A stretch of DNA of 64,000 nt from Lentisphaerota bacterium (lineage in GTDB: Bacteria > Verrucomicrobiota > Lentisphaeria > Oligosphaerales > JABHEG01). The stretch is from contig JABHEG010000016.1 in the NCBI GenBank assembly GCA_018676675.1, forward strand, positions 1-64,000, read 5' to 3'. Below, piece after piece: positions 54,009 to 61,505 of the stretch. Position numbers and translations under genes: made by a program. The notes beneath the pieces are model-generated. The model saw only the letters and a program-made list of their open reading frames with translations, did no database searches and was not told the origin of the DNA. Position 1 is the stretch's first letter, and each line of letters starts with the position of its first letter.

Positions 54009-55145
54009 TTACACGTCGATGGGGTACGTGCCGTATTCGAGTCCGGCCTCGATGTACGTCTCTACATTCCGGATGATGTTCTTGAATGTCGCGTCGTCCA
54101 GCTCCGGATTGACTCCGGCATGTCCGCCCGTTGTCCGCAAGGCAAAGCCTCCTCCAGGCGCGGCATCTCTAACGGCCTCCCGCACCCACTGTCGGACGTC
54201 GTCAGGGGAACACGATGGGAAATTTTGGGAAGGGATGTTGCCCGACAGCATCATCCTGCCGTCCATCCGTATCTTTGCCTCAGCCAGATCCACGTCGCCG
54301 AAGGGGGCCGGTTCGAGGGGTTCAATCGCGTCAATGCCCATGTCCGCCATCTTATCGAGGAAATCCATGCAGTTCCCGTGGCAGTGAGCGCGCAGTTTTC
54401 CGCCGATCTGGTGGATCGCGTCATTGACCATCTTGTCGTAGTGGAAGACGAACTCATCGAACATGCGATGCCCCATCCAGGGGGGGATGAGCATCTCGTG
54501 AGCGCACACTTGGAACCACGGTGCCATCCCGGCTTCTCCCATCGCTAGGATGGTGTCGCGTATCTGTTCGTTGACGCGCTGCAGGAACCGGTGCATCACC
54601 TGCTTCTCGCCGGCGAGCCACATGTAGGCCTCCTGCATGTTGCCCTGTCGCACCAACCCGCCCAGTGGATGGGGTACTCCAAGGCAGCGCGCGGCCCGGC
54701 CATCGTCCTGAGCCAGGGCCTCGGCGAAGGCTTCCGGGTTGAACGCACGGACCTCGCGGGGTGCGTCAGCCAGGCGTTCGAGATCCCCCAATGTGTGGAT
54801 GAACCGACGTTCCCACTGGAAGTCAGGGGAATCGACGTGTGGATAGAAGTGCTTCGTGATGGCATGGAAATCACCAACCGGTGTCCGGTGGACTTTGCGC
54901 TTACGCCGGTACTCGCCGGGCACGTCCTCGGTCACCTCTTCGCTGTACTCCGTGGTCAACCCGAAGAACCCCCATTGTGCCCCCCCCGGCATACCCAGGA
55001 AGTTGTCCGCGCCGTCGTCGATGAACGCGACGATCCGTTCGCACTCAGGTCGTTTGCGTGCCGCCGCCGAGATCTGCAGCTCGATGGGAACACGGTCGGC
55101 CTCCCGGAAGGATGCCGCCGTCAGCCAGCGATTTTGCCGAGTCAT
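54009..55145 (-). CDS. Uroporphyrinogen-decarboxylase-family methyltransferase-like protein
   Basis: Cytoplasmic protein of 378 residues starting at the ATG behind AGGAGA (55145). The fold is that of URO-D/MtaA-type proteins: RWLTAASFREADRVPIEL at the start, then GGLVRQGNMQEAYMWLAG, LRAHCHGNCMDFLDKMADMGIDAIEPLEP, the MLSGNIPSQ strand and the GGFALRTTGGHAGV end. The HCHGNC segment could supply His/Cys zinc ligands as in corrinoid-dependent methyltransferases. The true haem enzyme is unlikely because the characteristic amino-terminal arginine motif is absent. In glycan loci of PVC bacteria these proteins may remove methyl groups, but this is inference. It is followed by the DUF4838 gene in the same direction. 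Confidence 0.8.
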   Translation of the reverse strand: MTRQNRWLTAASFREADRVPIELQISAAARKRPECERIVAFIDDGADNFLGMPGGAQWGFFGLTTEYSEEVTEDVPGEYRRKRKVHRTPVGDFHAITKHFYPHVDSPDFQWERRFIHTLGDLERLADAPREVRAFNPEAFAEALAQDDGRAARCLGVPHPLGGLVRQGNMQEAYMWLAGEKQVMHRFLQRVNEQIRDTILAMGEAGMAPWFQVCAHEMLIPPWMGHRMFDEFVFHYDKMVNDAIHQIGGKLRAHCHGNCMDFLDKMADMGIDAIEPLEPAPFGDVDLAEAKIRMDGRMMLSGNIPSQNFPSCSPDDVRQWVREAVRDAAPGGGFALRTTGGHAGVNPELDDATFKNIIRNVETYIEAGLEYGTYPIDV

Positions 55146-55598
55146 CGCACTCTCCTGCTTTGGAGATGGCCTCCGGGCGGCCCGTTTCCTGTCGCTGCGA
55201 TGAGGGGCGCGAGATTTCGAGCGTCCCTCTCGATCGACTTGTCCAAATATCTCTTCCGGAATGCGTTTCACCACCCGCTGCGCTGGAGCACACAGAGACA
55301 CAGAGAAGGCGGAAGAGGAGATCGTCGGATTCCGCATCCGGCTTCCAGCCGAACGCGAACTCCGCCAATGTTATTTCTTTCTGGAGAGCACGGAGCAACA
55401 AGCCTTCTCTCTCGTGTTCTCCAAACCAGAAGCAATGTGGCGAATGCATACTGCCGGCTCGGCGGCGGCGCGTATACGCCACATCTCCGTGTTCTTCTTT
55501 CGACTCCGTGCCTCAGTGAACTCCGTGGTTTCCGCCTCAGCGGACCAGCCGAGGCTGGCAAGTCCGGATTCCCGTTCCCGTTTCTTTGAACAACGATG
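55146..55598. repeat. Intergenic region with inverted copies of a CTC(C/T)GTG word
   Basis: No gene is seen in these 453 bases. Near 55285-55308 the plus strand reads GCACACAGAGACACAGAGAAGG, giving CTCTGTG twice on the minus strand. Near 55485-55528 the plus strand has CTCCGTG three times, 17-19 bases apart (55485, 55504, 55521). The two clusters thus face each other across about 180 bases. Similar CTCTGTG-rich strings recur, as I recall, between genes in several PVC and cyanobacterial genomes, with no known function. The short frames here are translations of this repeat, not genes. It must also contain the promoter of the URO-D-like gene. Confidence 0.5.
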
Positions 55599-58500
55599 TC
55601 ATTGCACGACTCCTTCGGGCCGGGATCCGTCCGTTCGGGCTTCGCCCTCAAGTGTTCCGTCGAAGTGGAACAGGGCCCGGGTGTGCTCGTCGAGGCGCAG
55701 CGCTCGGTCACGCCTGGGCGCGCCGAACTCACCCGTATACCGCTGCACATCGGAGATCCGGAGGTCGTCGACGGCGCCCTGGACTGGGCCGAGAGTCATG
55801 GTCTGTGGTGTTCCGAGTGGCAGCGCGTCGACGTAGTTTCGGAACATGGTCCGGTGGCGGCCCCGGCCGTTGATGTACACACCGATGGTCATCAGGTTGA
55901 GCTCTTCCTTGTGCGGTCCATAGGTGACTTGGGGCCCCCACACCCAGGCCACATGCACCCACTCTTGGCGCTCAAAGACCGCTTCTGTTCGCCAAACGCG
56001 GAGCGAGCCGGGCTTGCCGGGATTGTTGAGCGACATGCCGCCATACAGCGAGTGCGATGGACCGCGCGGACCCAGATTTACTCCCGTGCCCCTGGGGTCG
56101 ATTCGGTAAAGCAGGCCCCACGTAGACCTATTCGTCTTGATGCGGGTAAACCACCGTTTGGCCGCGCCCGGACCAAGATCAAACGTGCTCCAGTCAGGGC
56201 GGAAGAAGAACTCAACCGTGCCTTCCCTGTACGGCAGGAAACGGCCGCCATCCCCGGTCGGGTGCGGGGCACCGGCCGGGATGACGAGAGTGTTCTTCCC
56301 ACCAATGTGCAGTGCCTGGTTCTTCTCGCCCTCAACGGCACCGGCGATGTACAGCGTGTCGTCAGCGATGGCAACGGCCTCCTTCGCAGGCGGCGTGCGT
56401 TCCCAGTCAACGGGTGGCTCGAAGTAGAAGTCTGGACTCCCCATGGCGAAAAATGGGGGGAAGTTCCTGCCTCGGACCAGTCTGTTCGAGATTGGCTCGA
56501 AGGACCAGAGACCGGGGCGGTCTGTTGGCAGATCAACCCAGCCGCGTTGCCCTTCCGTTTCGCCGACCAGGAGACCGGCGGGGTCATACAGTCGGGCCGC
56601 CCCTTCAAAGAAGATCTGGGCATCGCGACACTCTGAGGTGAGTTTGAAGTAGATACGCTGCACAGGCGCGATCTCGGGCAAGGCCCAGTAGTTCGGTGCG
56701 TACAGCACCATGGGCACCCGCTGTGCTGCTATAACGAAGTGCTCGCCGTGCGCCGCTGGAACAATCGCGTAGGCGCCTTCCGCCGCGTCCCTCGGCACCC
56801 GCACTGACGCGGCTTCGGTGCTGCGCTGTGTCACCTGGTTCAGGCCGCCGCCCCAGGGGCCCACGAGTCCGACGGGTCGGAGCTCGAACGCCCGCCCCAG
56901 TTCATCCCCGGGCGTACGCACCGTCAGGTCGAGTGCCCCGTCGCGAGTCTTGGCGGCCAGCACTTGGGTCGGGAACCCGTAGTCACGGTAGGCGACCCAC
57001 GGCACGACCTGCTCACTCGGTCGAGCTGCGACCACGGACATGGCATACGGCAGGCTCTCGAATATGGACGCGATGGTCGATGCACCGATGCCGGCGGTGT
57101 AGGTAGAGGCACGACGCAAGCCGAAGTCGACTCCACCCGCAATCGCCGGCGCCCTGGTGCCTGCGTACAGGTAACTGCCCACAACACCCAGTGGACTCAT
57201 ATAGCCAACGGGCAGCTTCCCGATTGTGCTGTTCCACCAGTACCGGGAGAGGAGTTCGGCCGTCTGTTGGTACTTCGTCAGGCCCAACAGCTGCGCTCCC
57301 TCGATGATCGCGCGGACATCAACTTGCGTCTTGTACAGGCTGCTGCCGTACGGCCGGTTCTTGGTGAGCCGAAGTGCGCCTTTACTGTCCGTGAAGTTGT
57401 CGAACGTCCCTTCGGCCAAAGCACGGAGCTGTGGGTCCCAGGTCACGTTGTAGCAGTGCACCAGGTTACGGAAGACCATCAACTGACGCCAGTCCTGCCG
57501 GTCGTGTATCCAGCCGCGTTTCAACCCCTCCGCGAAGCTCTCCACCGCATCCCGACCACGCCGGTACCCGGTCAGATGGTACAGCCAGAGAAACTGGTTC
57601 AGGTTCGTCGAGCTGCTGATGCTGAAGGCGGAGCCGCGGCCCCAGTAGAAAGGTAGCTGGCTGATCGGTTTGCCGCCCATGCCGGTGAACACGCCGCGGA
57701 CCTTTCCGCGGGCCTCCCAATGGCTGAGATAGTTGTCGAGATACGCCTTGTTTGTGCCTTCAGCAAACTCACGCACAGCCCGGTCCCCACTTCGCGCGTA
57801 GACCAGCCAGATGCTCGAGCGCAGGCCGTACGTCAAGCGGTACCGCCCCGCCCTGCATGGCCCTGACCCTCCTCCGTAGGTGGGGCCTGCATAGTAATCC
57901 ATGAATCCGTAGTGCCCTGTGCTGTGGCCGCGCGGCAGCAGAGCTTCGAAGAGGCGGTCTACCATGCCTTCGGCGGCCGGGAAACGCGTGGGCGAACGCG
58001 GATGCAGCGGACCCATCGCGCCACTGGTGGCAACCCATACCGGGTCCACGCTGGCGTAGACGGGGGCGACGCGTAACCCGGCGAGCTTTGCTGCAGACGC
58101 CTCCGCCTTTGCTCCGGAGAGCACGGCGAAACTGAGCTCGTGGGTCTTTGACCAGCCGGCGCCACTTGTCTCGACCTTCGCGACGCGCTCGGCCCAATCG
58201 TCATTCAGATTCCATTTTTGCGCCAGCGACGCCGGACGGAAATCAAGCTCTTCCCCGGCCCGATTGCTGAACAGCTTCAGCACGGCGCGATCCGTGAACA
58301 ACTCAAACTCCTTCGGGTGCTGGCGGGCCGCGTCTTTGCAGGCCACGACGAACGCACCGGTTGATCCTGCCAGCATGGCCCAGTCCCCGCACTCTTCCCC
58401 CGAGTGCAGCACGCTGTCGTCCCCCGTCACAGTGAACCGGTTCGTGCCGCCTCCGAATCGCGTGTGCTCAGCCTGCAGCATGTAGGCTGAACTCGTTCCG

Positions 58501-60359
58501 GAAAGGGGGTGTTCGATCGTGCTCGCCGGCGCCGCCGGGTTCGTGTTGAAGAGTCCGCGCACGGCCCCGCCGGCTTCAACGGCGAACTCCCAGCCGATCT
58601 CCCTGAACCAGACCTCGTTCGTGTCGTTGCTGACCACCAGCGTGTGGGTCACGTTTGCCGCAGCCTGTCCGGAAAACGCTTCGACGCGGGTGATGTGCCG
58701 GGCCAGAGGCACACCGTCCTCGGTGCGGTAGAACCCCTCCAAACGGACGCAGGCGGCAATTGGGCCACGCGCTTCCACGGTCAGCGTCTCGTCGTCTGCC
58801 GACGCCGACGCCACCCGCCCAGCCTGATCGACGACGTACAGCCCGCGTGTACCTGCGCTGGCCGCAACCCGGCGTTCGCCCAGCCAGACCTCCGTGATCG
58901 GCGAAATCCCGGTCGCCACTACATATCGGGCCACGCCCGTGTTCAGCACAACCGTGCCGTCTTCACCCGTGTGGATGGAGACCCGTTGTACGGGTACGGC
59001 CGCGACGGGAGCTGCCTCAACGAAATAGTCCTCATCACTGTCCACGAGCGCGTCGAAACGCACCCACTGGATGGCGCCCTCCAGCGCCCATCGGCCGGTG
59101 ATTTCCTTCTGCGATGGTGTTTCCACGCCTGCACCGTTCACCAGGTGCAGTCCCGACACATCCCAAAGTCCACCAGCAGGGAACGGGACGCCGAACGTCA
59201 CGGGCCACGCTGACAGCGCTTCGGTCCTCTCCGGCACGTCGAGATGGATCGGGATCCGCCTGCCGGCCGGAAGCGCCGGCACCGCCGACTGCGCGGCCAC
59301 GAAAAAACGGACCGAGCTTGTCCGTTCCTCCCCCTCCACGTACTCCAAGACCACCTCCGCCTGCTTCAATGCCGGCGTCCGCAGGTCAATGGATAGCCGT
59401 GCACGATCGCCTGTCGGCACAGCAGATGCCGTGGCAATGGACTGGTCCGAGACCAGATCAACGACACGCACGGACACGCGCGTATCAGGTAATGGACGAT
59501 TCGGGGCCAGGTGCAGCAACACGTCAAGCCAGCGGTCTTGAGGTCGGGCGTACGCACGGTCCAGCACCACCGTCAGGGACTTGCCCCAAGCCGCGATGCC
59601 TGGTGAACTCATCAACGCGTCCGCAATGGGTGCAGTGGCGGCAATCGCATTGCGATCCGCCTCCTCGAAAACCAGTTCGCTTGCAGCCGCTGAGGTGTGC
59701 AGTGCGTTGAACCACGATCGGCGCATCACCTTCGGGCCGCCGCGCCCGACATTGAAGCCGAGCCGCCCCGGAGCCTGGTCCAACCCGAAGATCGTGAACG
59801 GCAATGCCACTTCAGCCACCCAGCGCCCGGCTTGACGCTGCACCGCATGGTGCCAGGTTGCGTTCCATGTGCTGTCGCCACCGCGCGCATCGTAGATTGC
59901 GTCGGCCACACTGAGCATGAACAGGTACTCGATGCTCTCTCCCGGAGTGGTGCTCACCGAGACGTGGATGCGTTCGTCCTTGAGCATCGCGTCGTCGCGG
60001 GGTCGGGCCTCGCCTTGTGCCGGGGATCCCGGATCGGATTCGCATTCGGCCAGCAGGTAGAGCGCGTGGTCATCGTAGCAGAGGCGGACGCGTGTGGCAG
60101 GCTCCGGGATGACGAACTCCGGCAACGGTACGGCATCATCCCAGGCAGCATCGTCAGCCACACCGTCCACCAGCGGCGCAACGCTGCAGAGCCCCACCAC
60201 ATGGCTCAGCTTTGCTCCCCCTGGTGACGTTTCCACACGCGGCGCCAGATGCGCCGGATCAAAGTCGAACCGGACCATGCCGTCCTGGGCTTGTGCTATG
60301 CAACAACACAAGTACAGGGCAAAACCGCCTACTCGCAGCGTCCAGTGTCGCAGGGTCAC
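55599..60359 (-). CDS. Giant secreted PcRGLX/YetA-like protein with CBM9-like and LamG-like domains
   Basis: Exported protein of 1586 residues. The GTG at 60359 follows AAGGAG by 7 bases and starts a signal peptide (LRVGGFALYLCCCIAQAQ). Residues about 55-240 are a CBM9-like/DOMON sandwich (PLVDGVADDAAWDDAV, VRLCYDDHALYLLAECES, WVAEVALPFTIFG). Residues about 380-1180 follow the PcRGLX/YetA plan: VTFGVPFPAGGLWDVSGL, beta-sandwiches, then an alpha/alpha barrel (GHYGFMDYYAGPTYGG, a RLTYGLRSSIWLVYARSGD stretch, LNQFLWLYHLTGYRRG). Residues about 1370-1586 are LamG-like (GTVEFFFRPDW, WVHVAWVWG, VYINGRG, AVDDLRISDVQRYTGEF). It probably binds and cleaves a pectin-like or other acidic polysaccharide outside the cell. 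Confidence 0.8.
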   Translation of the reverse strand: MTLRHWTLRVGGFALYLCCCIAQAQDGMVRFDFDPAHLAPRVETSPGGAKLSHVVGLCSVAPLVDGVADDAAWDDAVPLPEFVIPEPATRVRLCYDDHALYLLAECESDPGSPAQGEARPRDDAMLKDERIHVSVSTTPGESIEYLFMLSVADAIYDARGGDSTWNATWHHAVQRQAGRWVAEVALPFTIFGLDQAPGRLGFNVGRGGPKVMRRSWFNALHTSAAASELVFEEADRNAIAATAPIADALMSSPGIAAWGKSLTVVLDRAYARPQDRWLDVLLHLAPNRPLPDTRVSVRVVDLVSDQSIATASAVPTGDRARLSIDLRTPALKQAEVVLEYVEGEERTSSVRFFVAAQSAVPALPAGRRIPIHLDVPERTEALSAWPVTFGVPFPAGGLWDVSGLHLVNGAGVETPSQKEITGRWALEGAIQWVRFDALVDSDEDYFVEAAPVAAVPVQRVSIHTGEDGTVVLNTGVARYVVATGISPITEVWLGERRVAASAGTRGLYVVDQAGRVASASADDETLTVEARGPIAACVRLEGFYRTEDGVPLARHITRVEAFSGQAAANVTHTLVVSNDTNEVWFREIGWEFAVEAGGAVRGLFNTNPAAPASTIEHPLSGTSSAYMLQAEHTRFGGGTNRFTVTGDDSVLHSGEECGDWAMLAGSTGAFVVACKDAARQHPKEFELFTDRAVLKLFSNRAGEELDFRPASLAQKWNLNDDWAERVAKVETSGAGWSKTHELSFAVLSGAKAEASAAKLAGLRVAPVYASVDPVWVATSGAMGPLHPRSPTRFPAAEGMVDRLFEALLPRGHSTGHYGFMDYYAGPTYGGGSGPCRAGRYRLTYGLRSSIWLVYARSGDRAVREFAEGTNKAYLDNYLSHWEARGKVRGVFTGMGGKPISQLPFYWGRGSAFSISSSTNLNQFLWLYHLTGYRRGRDAVESFAEGLKRGWIHDRQDWRQLMVFRNLVHCYNVTWDPQLRALAEGTFDNFTDSKGALRLTKNRPYGSSLYKTQVDVRAIIEGAQLLGLTKYQQTAELLSRYWWNSTIGKLPVGYMSPLGVVGSYLYAGTRAPAIAGGVDFGLRRASTYTAGIGASTIASIFESLPYAMSVVAARPSEQVVPWVAYRDYGFPTQVLAAKTRDGALDLTVRTPGDELGRAFELRPVGLVGPWGGGLNQVTQRSTEAASVRVPRDAAEGAYAIVPAAHGEHFVIAAQRVPMVLYAPNYWALPEIAPVQRIYFKLTSECRDAQIFFEGAARLYDPAGLLVGETEGQRGWVDLPTDRPGLWSFEPISNRLVRGRNFPPFFAMGSPDFYFEPPVDWERTPPAKEAVAIADDTLYIAGAVEGEKNQALHIGGKNTLVIPAGAPHPTGDGGRFLPYREGTVEFFFRPDWSTFDLGPGAAKRWFTRIKTNRSTWGLLYRIDPRGTGVNLGPRGPSHSLYGGMSLNNPGKPGSLRVWRTEAVFERQEWVHVAWVWGPQVTYGPHKEELNLMTIGVYINGRGRHRTMFRNYVDALPLGTPQTMTLGPVQGAVDDLRISDVQRYTGEFGAPRRDRALRLDEHTRALFHFDGTLEGEARTDGSRPEGVVQ

Positions 60360-60647
60360 GGTCTGCTCCTTACCAGCATGGCGTTCTTACCCGAAACAGC
60401 GGGTGAAGTCCGGTTCAATATCCAGGCTACACGCCTCGGCAGCAAGTCGGCGACGCCCTGACCCGGGGGCCTGGAGGGATTTCGGGCAGGTTTGGGCCTC
60501 GCCAGCCCTGGCTTTCGACGCCCCGGACGCTAGTATGGCTTGGGACGATAGCACACGGTCCACGTTTTGAGGAACGCCGCGCGCGCGCCGCCACCAGCGT
60601 CATCGAGATTGGGACCAGATTTGACGCAACGTCTAATGAGGAATGAG

Positions 60648-61475
60648 ATGGGCAAAAAGAGCAAGAAGCAGGTACCGGAAGACGGTCTTGAGCAGCCAGG
60701 GAAGCTGAGCAGTAAGCAGTACGTCAAAGCGCTCAAACAAGCCCAGGTCGAGCTGGTGAAGCTTCAGAGCTGGATTCAACACAAGAAGCTGAAGGTCGTG
60801 GTCATTTTTGAGGGACGTGATGCGGCTGGGAAGGGCGGCGTGATTCAGCGCATCACGCAACGCCTGAACGATCGCGTCTGTCGGGTGGTGGCCTTAGGCG
60901 TTCCCTCCGCTCGGGAAGAGGGGCAGTGGTATTTCCAGCGCTACGTTGAGCATCTCCCCACAGTCGGCGAGCTGGTGTTGTTCGACCGCAGTTGGTACAC
61001 ACTGGCCGGTGTCGAGCGTGTCATGGGATTCTATCCGGAGTCGGCGTGCCAGGAGTTCTTCCGCACGTGCCCTGAGTTCGAGCGCATGCTGGTGCGAGCT
61101 GGCGTGAAGATCATCAAGTACTGGTTCTCGATCAGCATGGAGGAACAGGAGCGTCGGTTCCGTTCACGGCTGGAGGATCCCACCAAGCGTTGGAAGCTCA
61201 GCCCGATGGATCTCGCATCTCGGGCGCGCTGGACCGAATACTCCCAAGCGCGTGATGAGATGTTCAAGTATACGAACACCGAAGAGGCGCCCTGGTGGAT
61301 CGTGGAGGCCGACGACAAACGCCGGGCGCGCCTGAACTGCATCACACACCTCCTCGCGCAGATACCCTACAAGGAACTCGAACCAGAGGTCGTCAAGATG
61401 CCCAAACGTCCCGCTCTCGCGACGCCGGACTCCCCGGACATTGCCCTCTCGAACTACGTACCGAAGGTTCACTGA
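60648..61475 (+). CDS. ppk2: Polyphosphate kinase 2 family protein
   Basis: Cytoplasmic phosphotransferase of 275 residues, the usual length for a one-domain PPK2, which transfers phosphate between polyphosphate and nucleotides. Walker A is FEGRDAAGKGG (residues 54-64) and the Walker B region is LFDRSWY (111-117). GQWYFQRYVEHLP and the later RRFRSRLEDPTKRWKLSPMD lid are typical. The stretch after Walker B reads SWYTLAGVERVMGF, where most relatives have SWYNRAG, so two normally conserved residues differ. The end PWWIVEADDKRRARLNCI is also characteristic. I start at the ATG at 60648, with GAGG 6-7 bases upstream; ATG at 60636 is possible. It is unrelated to the carbohydrate genes around it. Confidence 0.92.
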   Translation: MGKKSKKQVPEDGLEQPGKLSSKQYVKALKQAQVELVKLQSWIQHKKLKVVVIFEGRDAAGKGGVIQRITQRLNDRVCRVVALGVPSAREEGQWYFQRYVEHLPTVGELVLFDRSWYTLAGVERVMGFYPESACQEFFRTCPEFERMLVRAGVKIIKYWFSISMEEQERRFRSRLEDPTKRWKLSPMDLASRARWTEYSQARDEMFKYTNTEEAPWWIVEADDKRRARLNCITHLLAQIPYKELEPEVVKMPKRPALATPDSPDIALSNYVPKVH

Positions 61476-61505
61476 CGCGTTGTCGCACACGATGCAGGAC
61501 GTGAC

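Noticed and set aside
55261..55836. Plus-strand open frame over the intergenic repeat (191 codons)
   Set aside because: Its residues are a translation of the CTC(C/T)GTG repeat and of the antisense of the giant lyase-like gene; no domain and no ribosome site.
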